A stretch of 36,475 nucleotides of DNA. Origin: a virus. The stretch covers positions 1 to 36,475 of the IMG/VR virus record IMGVR_UViG_3300030103_004447. The stretch is one strand, 5' to 3'. The position numbers and the translations under genes are program-made. The notes under the pieces are model-generated. The model was not told where the DNA came from. It searched no databases and was given only the letters and a program-made list of their open reading frames with translations. This document shows positions 22,952 to 31,603 of this stretch, piece after piece. Position 1 is the stretch's first letter, and each line of letters begins with the position of its first letter.

Positions 22952-23475
22952 AATAAAACTTCCCCTGTTCGGGTCGTATTGTTGTCAGGCCTGCCTGTTT
23001 GAATGAAACAACCTACCAGCTTTACTTTCGTTGCACCGCCTGCATTGTTTACTGTAAAACCCGCTGCCTGCACATTATGAAAGTAGCAACCTACAAACAA
23101 GGCAGCCCCGCCACTTTCAATTTGCACATAACTACTTGCTGCCTCTTGCGTGTTTGCGTCTTTAACAAAATGGCAGCCTACGAAAACCGTGCTTCCGGTA
23201 GCCTTAATAAGGGCTGCTGGCTGGTCGCCGTCGCACTCGTAAGTAGCGCCATATATAATTGAGGATGAGTCTGCCGATGTTTGCTTAGTGACCACAGCAT
23301 CAGGATCCGACGAAATTGTTGTCGCCGGCTTTTCAAGCGAGATAACTTCGTGGTTCCCGCTAACAAGTCTTGTCCCATTGTTTCGATTGCTTTCTTCTAA
23401 AAAAGAATCGCCCGGACGAAGTATTGGCCCAACTGCTACTGCAACAGGAACATCATCGATAATGTTTTTACTCAT
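22948..23475 (-). CDS. Short parallel beta-helix-like protein, 175 aa
   Basis: Three rungs repeat the same motif: STVFVGCHFVKD, AALFVGCYFHNV and KVKLVGCFIQTG, with aligned Val-Gly-Cys and aromatic positions, preceded by SSIIYGATYECDGD. This is the look of a right-handed parallel beta-helix (pectate-lyase-like), common in tail fibres and tailspikes. Stacked cysteines may form a ladder. No catalytic residues seen and the helix is too short for a full tailspike, so an adaptor or partial fibre is likely. Four-base overlaps on both sides. Confidence 0.72.
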   Translation of the reverse strand: MSKNIIDDVPVAVAVGPILRPGDSFLEESNRNNGTRLVSGNHEVISLEKPATTISSDPDAVVTKQTSADSSSIIYGATYECDGDQPAALIKATGSTVFVGCHFVKDANTQEAASSYVQIESGGAALFVGCYFHNVQAAGFTVNNAGGATKVKLVGCFIQTGRPDNNTTRTGEVLL

Positions 23476-26294
23476 CGACCTTTCCTTCTGTTGCCCTTGA
23501 ATGTTTGCAGTATTGCAACCAGCTTTTGCACTTTGAGTTTTGAAGCAACTGATGACGCTGTACCGTACACCATAGCCATAAAAGAATCGCCTTTGCCGTG
23601 AGTGCTAATAGCAATTTCGTTAACCTCAACTTCATCAACTAAATAGTCAGTGGTTGCTGATGTCCCTGTTGACCACTTAGCCGTGCTTGCAGTGCTGTCT
23701 GAACCAAAGGTTCTTTTGCCTGCATTTAGTCGATTTCTGATGCTTTCTTTTTTGCGTATCTCTCGATTAGCAATATAAGGATCTGTGTTGTCCTGACGCT
23801 GGCCTGCAAGCATTTTGTAATCAGTTCCAACCACGGCGTTGTATAGGCCGTCGTAATCAGTTGAGACTGGGGTATCAGGCCCGCTTGTCACCAAAGACGC
23901 TCTAAGGCCTCTCAGGCGGGCTCTGACGCCATCGTTGTTGCCAATCATACCAGTCGTTATAGCCCACTGCACAGGTCGTTCGTGAACAGAAGCTCCGTCA
24001 AAAGAGTGAGTAGCGTTTTTCTGGCCACCGGTAGCTGGCACAGTGCTCACAGCGTTCCATCGCTGATTGGTATGACGAAAACGATCTGAGGCCTGCCACA
24101 CAATAGCTCTAACAGCATACACTGTACCAGAAACGGGCTCGGTAGCCTCGGCTGCATACAAAGTAAAAATAGGATCATTTACTTCGTCAGTGTTTCCGCT
24201 AATTGTAAAACGTACCATTGGGAATCTGACCGGGCCTCTTGATCCGCCAGCGCCAAGGTTAGGTGTAACTACATTCAAGCGACGATTCGTTGCTGCTAAA
24301 CTAATGGTGTAATTAGCTTTAGTTCCTGCCTCTGCATGAGTTGCTACTTCGCTGGTTGCATAAGTCCAGCCTGCTCCAGAGGGTAACTCTAGAGAAAAAG
24401 ACAAAGCGCTGTTTGGGTCAGGAGCACTCTCACAACGCCAGAAGCTAACGTCGTAACTTTTCTTTTTTACTCGGTCGGTTGTGCCGGTGCCTGTTTCAAA
24501 CCATTCATCAACAGGATCTACGAATAGAGTCCAGCCATTGTGTGCATACGTTGTTGTCCGATCCATAAGCGCCGGAGCAGTGCCGCCAGCAAAAGAATTA
24601 GTTGGTTGTAACAATACATAGTGGCCTTCGCCAAACTTACGAAAGTCTTCATTCTCAATACTTCGATCTAAACCACCACCTAAGCCAAGCTCTGCAATAA
24701 CATACGATGGATTTTCACTGTAGGGGTTGTCATTCAAAGTATGATTAAGATCCTGAAACCCGCTAATCAAATAATCCCCATCTAGATCTGACAGCATGGT
24801 TAGGCCAGAAAACGACGGGAGATAAGAAATAGCGTTTGTCGTGTTTTGATCACGTCCGCCTAGAGGCCAGATACCCCACGCCTTGCTGTCAAAATCATAA
24901 CAAAGAATATGATCATCATAACAAATATGAATTTTATCTTCGACACCTGAGTAGGTAACAGTTGGCTCACCTTCGTGGTAATACCGAATAGGTGTTTGCC
25001 TGTTAGAACTAGCGCCAGCATTTCCAGAGTTTCTGTAAAAATCAGAAGCAGGATCTAGCAGGCCCTCCATCCAATGAGCGGTAATAGGATCTGATATTGT
25101 TACAATCTTATTTACGTTGGCAACGAGATGTACGCCCCAAGTTGATATAAAACAAAGACCATACGGTGTTTCACAAAAAGACCGGGCAGACACACAACCA
25201 GCCTCTTTACTTGTTTCTGCTCGCACAACATCAACAACGCCGGGTACAACACTGCCTGCTGCGTTTGCTGGCCTAAGCGTAAAACCAACAACCTCTATAT
25301 CTGTAAAAACGAAAAGGTTGTTTTTAAAACTACCAATAGCAGTGGTCTGACCGTCAGCTTCAAAAGCTGCAAAATTTATAGCCATTACCGAAGAAGGCTG
25401 GCTTACATCGCTAAACCAAACAACGTTATCGGCTGTATATGCAATGCGACCACCTAAGTTAGCCATGCCAATACTGCGAGGCATATCACCTCGCTCTAAA
25501 TACACTACGTTTTTTCCGTTAATGCCAGGTGTTGGTACAACAGGTGTTACAACAGAACCTTCGCTAAAACCGTTGTGATTATTATTTGAAGTCCGATTAT
25601 CGGCTGCAAAAATAGAGGGATCTGGATTGTCACTACAAATCCGTTGTCTATTTTGCTTATTAGGAACTTCGATCCCTCTGTAAACCCATGTGCCAATATC
25701 AGGACTTGCAAAATATACAGAGTCAGCAATCTGAGCAAAACTAACAGCGCTTAATGACTCAAAACGAAAACCCGTAAAATCAGCATCTCGATGGCTCTCA
25801 AAATGCCCAAACAAACTGAGGTATTCTCGACCACGATCAGCAAATTCAGAAGTCTTAAATGGTACTAAATAATCCGCATGATTATTCGTTGTGAGATCAT
25901 AAATACTAAAAACAACTGCGACGCTTACCCCGTGTATTGTAAGGTAGTGCTTAGCGGCACTGCCTGTGCCCGTCATGTCTGCTTTGGTTGAATCACTAAT
26001 ACCTGCGTCAACAGCAAACAAAGACAGTATCTGCCTGTTTCCAAAACGAGACCGATAAAGAAAACTGCCTAAGTGTTTTGTATATCCTTGTGTGCCATTG
26101 TTGCTGTTTACCGCCGGCATAGTCACAGACGTATCAATCTGCGCTCTTTGTCCAAACCCTGCACGCACTTCTAAAGGACTAACAGAAGTCAGCCTAAACA
26201 TGTTGCGCATCCACTTAATGCCGTCAGGGGATCGTAAGTCCATCCCGCCTTTAGGCAGAATATCTATTCTTTGGGGTCGGACCTTCATAGCCAT
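23472..26294 (-). CDS. Large tail protein, possible nozzle / tail tube, 940 aa
   Basis: The N-terminus RIDILPKGGMDLRSPDG followed by MFRLTSVSPLEVRAGFGQRA resembles the GG-L-R.....L.N......G.L..R.G opening I associate with podovirus tail nozzle (gp12/TTPB-type) proteins. The remainder is almost entirely beta, with Gly/Asn/Thr/Trp-rich repeats suggesting a propeller (VVWFSDVSQPSSVMAINFAA, KAWGIWPLGGRDQNTTNAIS). It follows the adaptor gene, the usual place for the tail tube protein. The start is two bases from the adaptor stop. Homology is not proven. Confidence 0.65.
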   Translation of the reverse strand: MAMKVRPQRIDILPKGGMDLRSPDGIKWMRNMFRLTSVSPLEVRAGFGQRAQIDTSVTMPAVNSNNGTQGYTKHLGSFLYRSRFGNRQILSLFAVDAGISDSTKADMTGTGSAAKHYLTIHGVSVAVVFSIYDLTTNNHADYLVPFKTSEFADRGREYLSLFGHFESHRDADFTGFRFESLSAVSFAQIADSVYFASPDIGTWVYRGIEVPNKQNRQRICSDNPDPSIFAADNRTSNNNHNGFSEGSVVTPVVPTPGINGKNVVYLERGDMPRSIGMANLGGRIAYTADNVVWFSDVSQPSSVMAINFAAFEADGQTTAIGSFKNNLFVFTDIEVVGFTLRPANAAGSVVPGVVDVVRAETSKEAGCVSARSFCETPYGLCFISTWGVHLVANVNKIVTISDPITAHWMEGLLDPASDFYRNSGNAGASSNRQTPIRYYHEGEPTVTYSGVEDKIHICYDDHILCYDFDSKAWGIWPLGGRDQNTTNAISYLPSFSGLTMLSDLDGDYLISGFQDLNHTLNDNPYSENPSYVIAELGLGGGLDRSIENEDFRKFGEGHYVLLQPTNSFAGGTAPALMDRTTTYAHNGWTLFVDPVDEWFETGTGTTDRVKKKSYDVSFWRCESAPDPNSALSFSLELPSGAGWTYATSEVATHAEAGTKANYTISLAATNRRLNVVTPNLGAGGSRGPVRFPMVRFTISGNTDEVNDPIFTLYAAEATEPVSGTVYAVRAIVWQASDRFRHTNQRWNAVSTVPATGGQKNATHSFDGASVHERPVQWAITTGMIGNNDGVRARLRGLRASLVTSGPDTPVSTDYDGLYNAVVGTDYKMLAGQRQDNTDPYIANREIRKKESIRNRLNAGKRTFGSDSTASTAKWSTGTSATTDYLVDEVEVNEIAISTHGKGDSFMAMVYGTASSVASKLKVQKLVAILQTFKGNRRKGR

Positions 26295-26295
26295 G

Positions 26296-27093
26296 TTAGA
26301 AACTCATCTTAATAAGAACAGAATCATTTGATCCCATCAGCCTGCGTTTGGTGAGATAATCAGTCATCATTTGAACCTGTGAAGCCATCTCACGCAATAG
26401 CAACTCGTTTACGTTTTGATCTCTAATCATGTAACGCTTGGCCGCTAGCAGCACAACAAGCTCATGAAACTGAGGCAGCAAATTACCTTCAATGTACAGG
26501 TTAGTGTTTGCGTAATCCATCGTGTAACGAGGCACAGGCAAAAACTCTAAAATCATATTAGTTGGGGGTGTGTTGTTAAAAAACAAAACATTGCCATCAA
26601 GATAATATGTCCAAGAGAACATCGATAACTCTTGAGCTTTTGCCCCATCAACCTGACGGAAACGATCAATCCTATTTTTTTGGTCAGGATTCCAAGTGTA
26701 TAAATCTAAAATTGTATCTATTGGCGGATGTACCAGAGTAGAGCCTGCTGGATTATACCAATCCGCAATAGCATTTGGACCCATAACAGCTTTTTGATTG
26801 CCGTTAGCCAGTGAGCTTCGCAGCAAATTAGAATCTAAATCCAAACTAAACCTAAAAGGTTTTACGCCATCAGCTTGCGAGGGGTAACTGCTGTCAGTTG
26901 TAGTTCCTGTGCTAAATTCACAAATAGCACCATACACATGGGGATTTGCTTCCCTGATAATCTGCCGCCATTGATCCAGCCCAAACTCTAGATACCTTTG
27001 TACTTGAGCCGTCGTAATAAACGTTGCGTCAGGGTCATCAACATAGTCACGAAATAAATCATGAGCCTCTGGTATTTTTAATCCCTGACTCAC
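26296..27093 (-). CDS. Head-tail adaptor (connector) protein, 265 aa
   Basis: Begins with GTG at 27093, overlapping the portal stop (GTGA). The helical N-terminus (HDLFRDYVDDPDATFITTAQ, VQRYLEFGLDQWRQIIREA) and the C-terminal helix LLPQFHELVVLLAAKRYMI followed by NVNELLLREMASQVQMM resemble podovirus adaptor proteins (T7 gp11/P22 gp4-type), which form a ring under the portal. The middle is beta-rich (YYLDGNVLFFNNTPPTNMIL). The order portal, adaptor, nozzle supports the call. Confidence 0.75.
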   Translation of the reverse strand: MSQGLKIPEAHDLFRDYVDDPDATFITTAQVQRYLEFGLDQWRQIIREANPHVYGAICEFSTGTTTDSSYPSQADGVKPFRFSLDLDSNLLRSSLANGNQKAVMGPNAIADWYNPAGSTLVHPPIDTILDLYTWNPDQKNRIDRFRQVDGAKAQELSMFSWTYYLDGNVLFFNNTPPTNMILEFLPVPRYTMDYANTNLYIEGNLLPQFHELVVLLAAKRYMIRDQNVNELLLREMASQVQMMTDYLTKRRLMGSNDSVLIKMSF

Positions 27094-29003
27094 ATTCCAC
27101 CTCCAGCCCGTGCATCAAACCCTTCATAGGTTCGAGCTAGTTCTTGATTTTCTGTTCTCTGAGCAGCGCCTTCAGGTGTCCCGCCTTGCTGTTGAGCCCC
27201 TGCCATTGCTCCTTGATTCATGCCCATGCCTTGCTGAGGTTGAGGCTGCTGCACAGGGTATACTGGCTGACTGAGTTGTTGCACCACTTGCGGATTACCC
27301 TGCGCTGCTACAGCAATAAGAATACCTTGTACGTTTTCTTGAATATCAAGCGGCAAGTCTTGGAACTCTTCGCTTGTTGTGTACTCTTGGAACACCTCGG
27401 CAATCTCAATGATTGGATCGGTGCGCAACACAACAACTTCATTACCTTCGAGCGCAGCTTCTAATATGTCGAGTGCGTAGTTGTAGTTACGAACAGACTG
27501 ATGAATCATTGGGTCTTGACCAAAGAAGTTAACGGCCTTGCGTGCTTCTTCAGGTGTAAGGAGGCCCATTTGAGCAAGCTGGATTGCTCTTTGCTCTCGT
27601 TCTTTGATGTGTGACTTGAACAATGACCCAGCCTCGAAGAACACATCCGGGTCATCACTAAGGTCTGTTCCTTTAATCATCTTGAAGAACATGCCGCCGT
27701 CTTGCCTAAACACTCGAATCATACGAGATTTGGTATAGTGTTGTTTGGCAAGCTTGATCATCTCAACAGACATTTCTCGCGCCGCTTTTTCAATTCCATC
27801 GAGAACTGATTGCAACTGGGAAGTATCTTGAGCAACCAGTGCATTGATTGCTTTGCCTGACTCTACTCCGCTAACTCTTTTACCTAATGATGTGCCGTGA
27901 ATGCCTGCTAAGTCCAGCATCTCACTGTGGCTGCGATTCACATTGTCAAGCACATAGCCAGGCAACGGATTTAGCGGAAGTTGTTTAGGAGCGATCGAAG
28001 CTGGGTTATATCGAATGACAGCACCCGGTTCATTGGTGACTGTATCGACACCACTATTATTAGCAATAATCCACTGCAAATTACCCATGCGACGAATGTT
28101 AGTAATGATCGCCGAACGTTGCGCATTGTATTCTTTTTGTACTTGGATAAGAGGAGCAATCGCTCCCTTACCGTGCAAGCGGCCTGGCAGTTGATGAAAT
28201 CTAATATGGACGATGGGAAACTTCTGACTACCATCCCACTTCTTTGCCTCCCAAGCGATTTGATTACCAATAACAATGCAGTGTTTGTTGTGTTCGCGAC
28301 TCCAATACTCAAGAACCTCGTAGCGATCTTGATCGTTAGCTGTGTCTGTAGCGTAGGTAAAGTTGATGCGATCATCACCAAGCTTAGTAACAACCGTATC
28401 TACTTCGCTAAGATCAACTTTTGGATAAAGACGCTCAATAGCACTGCCATATAAATAGGTTCGCTTGATTAGCCACTCTGATTTGTGGATGCAATCAACG
28501 CTTCGCTGACAAAAGATATCATACGGAGGCACGACCTCAGCAGTAATTTGATCCTTTTCCATATCAAAATAAGTGTGAATAAACACATTGCCACACACAA
28601 TTTGCCAGCGCTGGGCGTGCCTAAATACTTCGGGTATTTTGCAAGCTTCCCAAAGATACTGAATCATAGCGGAATCAGTCTTTGCTTTTATCATGTCCGC
28701 CGTAGTCATGCTTGCAGGGCGAACGCCAATATAAGGCACTACTACTGACAGCATGGATTGCAGTCGATTGTAGATTGGCAACAGCAGGTTTACAGTAACT
28801 CGACTAACACCTGGCTCAGACGGCTCAGTTACCCAAGTTCCACCATGTTGCTGATCTTTAAATCTACCATATTGCAGGCCATCAATAAATCGTCTGCATA
28901 TATCCCAGACTCGTATTTCGCCGTAAAGCCAGCGCTCTGTTTCATATTTTAATTCGCCAATATGCCCAGCTTCATCTGAATACTTGGTTTTTTTTCGAGC
29001 CAT
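27090..29003 (-). CDS. Portal protein, 637 aa
   Basis: A long protein with an N-terminal helical part (ELKYETERWLYGEIRVWDIC) and RVTVNLLLPIYNRLQSMLS, central wing-like beta segments (AEVVPPYDIFCQRSVDCIHK, GNQIAWEAKKWDGSQKFPIV), helices with GKGAIAPLIQVQKEYNAQRS typical of phage portals, and a Gln/Pro/Gly-rich disordered C-terminus (about 575-637). Twelve copies would form the DNA channel at one capsid vertex and bind TerL and the adaptor. Its place between capsid and adaptor genes agrees. The start overlaps the tiny membrane protein stop as TAATG. Confidence 0.88.
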   Translation of the reverse strand: MARKKTKYSDEAGHIGELKYETERWLYGEIRVWDICRRFIDGLQYGRFKDQQHGGTWVTEPSEPGVSRVTVNLLLPIYNRLQSMLSVVVPYIGVRPASMTTADMIKAKTDSAMIQYLWEACKIPEVFRHAQRWQIVCGNVFIHTYFDMEKDQITAEVVPPYDIFCQRSVDCIHKSEWLIKRTYLYGSAIERLYPKVDLSEVDTVVTKLGDDRINFTYATDTANDQDRYEVLEYWSREHNKHCIVIGNQIAWEAKKWDGSQKFPIVHIRFHQLPGRLHGKGAIAPLIQVQKEYNAQRSAIITNIRRMGNLQWIIANNSGVDTVTNEPGAVIRYNPASIAPKQLPLNPLPGYVLDNVNRSHSEMLDLAGIHGTSLGKRVSGVESGKAINALVAQDTSQLQSVLDGIEKAAREMSVEMIKLAKQHYTKSRMIRVFRQDGGMFFKMIKGTDLSDDPDVFFEAGSLFKSHIKEREQRAIQLAQMGLLTPEEARKAVNFFGQDPMIHQSVRNYNYALDILEAALEGNEVVVLRTDPIIEIAEVFQEYTTSEEFQDLPLDIQENVQGILIAVAAQGNPQVVQQLSQPVYPVQQPQPQQGMGMNQGAMAGAQQQGGTPEGAAQRTENQELARTYEGFDARAGGGM

Positions 29004-29170
29004 TACAGCAAGTCCTCACCAGAAATATATGTAGGGTATTGCTCTTTGGCCGGCTGACTCATCTCTACTTTTGCTTTGTGCGCTAAAATCGCAATGCAGC
29101 CTAGAGCCACCACATAAAAACCCACAGCTAACATAGCAATGGCAATACAAAGTTCTAAAAATATAGACAT
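29003..29170 (-). CDS. Tiny membrane protein, 55 aa
   Basis: The ATG at 29170 follows directly after the U-run of the upstream terminator; a TTG at 29203 in the hairpin loop is a less likely start. Residues about 4-32 are strongly hydrophobic (LELCIAIAMLAVGFYVVALG), followed by AHKAKVEMSQPAKEQ and an acidic end. One long transmembrane helix, type unknown. Having its start against the terminator means it is translated only from readthrough transcripts. The stop overlaps the portal start as TAATG, so translation may be coupled to portal. Confidence 0.6.
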   Translation of the reverse strand: MSIFLELCIAIAMLAVGFYVVALGCIAILAHKAKVEMSQPAKEQYPTYISGEDLL

Positions 29171-29220
29171 AAAAAAAGCCCCCGGCAGATAGAGCCCTTG
29201 CAACTCTACCCACCGAGGGC
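29171..29220 (-). terminator. Strong intrinsic terminator after the major capsid gene
   Basis: Reading the minus strand, a 17-bp stem (29204-29220 with 29178-29194; GC-rich base GCCCTCGG/CCGGGGGC, some G-U pairs) closes a nine-base loop and is followed by seven U (29177-29171). It lies 21 bases after the capsid stop at 29242. It would end most scaffold/capsid transcripts and let only a fraction read into portal and tail genes, giving excess capsid protein, a known arrangement in tailed phages. Confidence 0.85.
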
Positions 29221-29241
29221 CTCGGGATCAAGCGTAAGCTA

Positions 29242-30627
29242 TTATGCTCGCTTATATTCAATCCCAGCCATCACGCCAATGGCGCGTGGAAGCTCGGAAA
29301 CCATATTGTAATACTGCTTCCAGAAACCTTCACGAACGTCAGTCAAGCGGCCAGATACCTTATCACGCTTCTGGGTAACAATGTCACCACCGTCGGTGAA
29401 CTCTTGGAACCCACCCGGACGTAGGGTGTAGGTGTTGATGGTGTCACGCACCAAGAAGTAGATGACACCAAACGGCACATCTTTGCTGACCGTAATCGGC
29501 ATGTCTTCAAACGCCAGATCGCCAGGACGATGACCAAGGTCGCCACTCGTTTCACCAGGCATGTAACGAATGTTTTCTTGAGCAAGGTTGCGATACTGAG
29601 CACGGGTGAAGCGGTGCATGATAATCGTGTCAACATCCTCTTCACAGCGCTCTGCGATTGCATCGACAACCAACTGCATGTCTTCGAGCGTTAGCGGCTG
29701 ACCACTGCTCAAGCCACCTGCCGGAGCAGCAGCTTGGTCTGATTTGAAACCAAAACCACGAAGAATGGTGTTAGTAGTTGCCGTGCGTGCGTTACCGAAA
29801 CAATCATCTGAAGCAGTGCCGAAAGCCAAGCAGTTAAGGCCATTAATTTCGTTAACCTGCGGTCGAGCATCGTTACCAATAGCGGTGACACGCAACATAA
29901 CTACAAGATCCGTAGCGCCAACGGCTGAAGCGTCGGGTCCTAACTTACCAGCACCTGCGCCGGAGTTGAATGTCGCAGTACCCAAAGCTGTATCAACTGC
30001 TGTGCATTCAAACTCAGTAACATTACCAGCCCCCGCTGCATCATTATTATTGAGCAGAACCCAGTTTTTTGAGTCATCAGCCGGGACATGCCAGAACTGG
30101 TAAAATGCACCAACCACAACGTGATTAGCACCTGAAATACGACGCCCAGTATTCGTTGCTTCGCTTGTGTTATCAATAAGATAACCGTGGAAGCCCTGAC
30201 CCGTGAACATGTCTTTGTTCATCGAGTTGCGCACATCTTTTTCCATGCCACGCATTTCAGAGAACATTGCACCAACAAAGGCAGCTTCAGAGCCACCACC
30301 AGCACCTGGCGCTTTAGCTTCTGCTTGGCCAGTAACTTGGAACGATGAATACAGGTACTTCGCATCAACAGCGAGGTCCAAGTAGCTTTGGTTGCCAGCT
30401 TCAGGAACAGCAACAAAATTAGCGGGGGCACCAGTGCTTTCCGTCAAATAAGCAATGCCGTCGTTACGACCAGTGTGAAGAGGAATAATAACTTTGTCGC
30501 CGGACCACTCGTGCGGACCTTCGGCAAAGAGGCGATAAATGAGGGCTTCTTGATTCAACTGCTCGCGAATCGGGCCTTCATACTGCTCCTTGAGGAGCTT
30601 ACTAATTGTGCTTAATTTAGCAGACAT
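29242..30627 (-). CDS. Major capsid protein, HK97-like fold (461 aa)
   Basis: The start follows aggaaaagaa. The sequence begins STISKLLKEQYEGPIREQLN then ALIYRLFAEGPHEWSGDKVI, resembling the N-arm and E-loop region of podovirus-type capsid proteins; it is rich in Ala/Gly with QSYLDLAVDAKYLYSSFQV, RGMEKDVRNSMNKDMF (spine-helix-like), and a C-terminal part with KRDKVSGRLTDVREGFWK. It follows the acidic scaffold gene and precedes a strong terminator, typical of the most abundant virion protein. The fold is inferred from position and pattern, not a structural match. Confidence 0.85.
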   Translation of the reverse strand: MSAKLSTISKLLKEQYEGPIREQLNQEALIYRLFAEGPHEWSGDKVIIPLHTGRNDGIAYLTESTGAPANFVAVPEAGNQSYLDLAVDAKYLYSSFQVTGQAEAKAPGAGGGSEAAFVGAMFSEMRGMEKDVRNSMNKDMFTGQGFHGYLIDNTSEATNTGRRISGANHVVVGAFYQFWHVPADDSKNWVLLNNNDAAGAGNVTEFECTAVDTALGTATFNSGAGAGKLGPDASAVGATDLVVMLRVTAIGNDARPQVNEINGLNCLAFGTASDDCFGNARTATTNTILRGFGFKSDQAAAPAGGLSSGQPLTLEDMQLVVDAIAERCEEDVDTIIMHRFTRAQYRNLAQENIRYMPGETSGDLGHRPGDLAFEDMPITVSKDVPFGVIYFLVRDTINTYTLRPGGFQEFTDGGDIVTQKRDKVSGRLTDVREGFWKQYYNMVSELPRAIGVMAGIEYKRA

Positions 30628-30639
30628 TTTCTTTTCCTG

Positions 30640-31509
30640 TTATCGACGCCTTCCGGCACCAATAGTTTTTCTAAGTTCTTTTAGAGTTATTCCTTTTTTG
30701 GGTTCAGATAACTCTTTTGGTGAAGACGACCCAGCATGGCTAGGTCGAGGAGGTGTGTCAGGTTCTGCACTTTCCTGCTTAGGGGCTTTCTCAGCAGGTC
30801 GGTTCATACCCAGTCGCTTCAAGATTAAATCTTCTTGCTGTTGTTCCCATGACTTAAAACTGTCAGCCAAATCATTGACCTTCAGGTTTGGGTCTTGAGA
30901 CAAACTCTGAAGAATAAATATTCTTGCAGCTTTTGCATCATGCACGCCAATGGTTCCAGTTACTTGCTCAATCTCAGATTCAATTTTTTGAACCCGCTCT
31001 TGCACACGCATCTGGTTGACGCTCTGCTCTGACGTACTTGCTTGCGCTCGTAACGTCTTTAACTCAGCAGCCATATCCTTCATGACGGACACCATGTCAG
31101 AATCAGCGTACTCATCTAGTGAGTCTAGCCGCTCTAACAACGGGTCTGCCGGTTCAGGTTCCGGCTGTATCTCTTCTCCGGGCTGCTGTTTAAGAGCTTC
31201 GAGTTGCTTAAGTAACAACTCATTCGTCTCTTTGAGCGTGTTGACCTGATCTACTTTGTCTTTAAATCGGCCGTATGGAATACGATCAGGCTCACTTTCC
31301 CCTGACTCAGGTTGCGCTTCTTGTTCCTGAGTTGGTTCTGGAGTCGGCTGCGCTTCCGCCTCCGGTGATGCTTCTGTCGTTTGCCCCTCTACGGTTTCGT
31401 TTGCAGTAGGTTCAGGTGCCGGTGCTGTTGATTCATTAGCGGGTGCCGATTCCGTTTCTTGTTTTACGGCTAAGTTTTTCTGAATCTCAGCAAGAGATGG
31501 AAATGCCAT
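30640..31509 (-). CDS. Scaffold protein, 289 aa
   Basis: The N-terminal 100 residues are acidic and disordered, rich in Glu, Pro, Ala and Thr (ESAPANESTAPAPEPTANET). A predicted coiled coil follows (LKETNELLLKQLEALKQQ; VQERVQKIESEIEQ), and the C-terminus is basic (LKELRKTIGAGRRR), the end that in scaffolds binds the capsid inner face. This layout and its place just upstream of the capsid gene identify the assembly scaffold. The ribosome site is aggag, upstream of ATG 31509. Confidence 0.85.
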   Translation of the reverse strand: MAFPSLAEIQKNLAVKQETESAPANESTAPAPEPTANETVEGQTTEASPEAEAQPTPEPTQEQEAQPESGESEPDRIPYGRFKDKVDQVNTLKETNELLLKQLEALKQQPGEEIQPEPEPADPLLERLDSLDEYADSDMVSVMKDMAAELKTLRAQASTSEQSVNQMRVQERVQKIESEIEQVTGTIGVHDAKAARIFILQSLSQDPNLKVNDLADSFKSWEQQQEDLILKRLGMNRPAEKAPKQESAEPDTPPRPSHAGSSSPKELSEPKKGITLKELRKTIGAGRRR

Positions 31510-31574
31510 GATGTCGCTCCTGGCTTAGCGGAAATACACGCCAATCGTAGGCTGGCGAGCCACCTTTAGTTAAG

Positions 31575-31603
31575 CATTAGAAATATTTTTTGCTAAAAGT
31601 CAA
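31575..31603 (-). promoter_or_regulatory. Weak promoter candidate before scaffold and capsid genes
   Basis: On the minus strand TTGACT (31603-31598) is followed after 17 bases by CTAATG (31580-31575). The -35 is good, the -10 poor. It lies at the end of the terminase gene, about 65 bases upstream of the scaffold ATG, where a promoter for capsid genes would make sense because a terminator closes that unit. The rest of the 83-base gap holds only short inverted repeats (GGCTCGCCAGCC) and the scaffold ribosome site. Confidence 0.22.
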
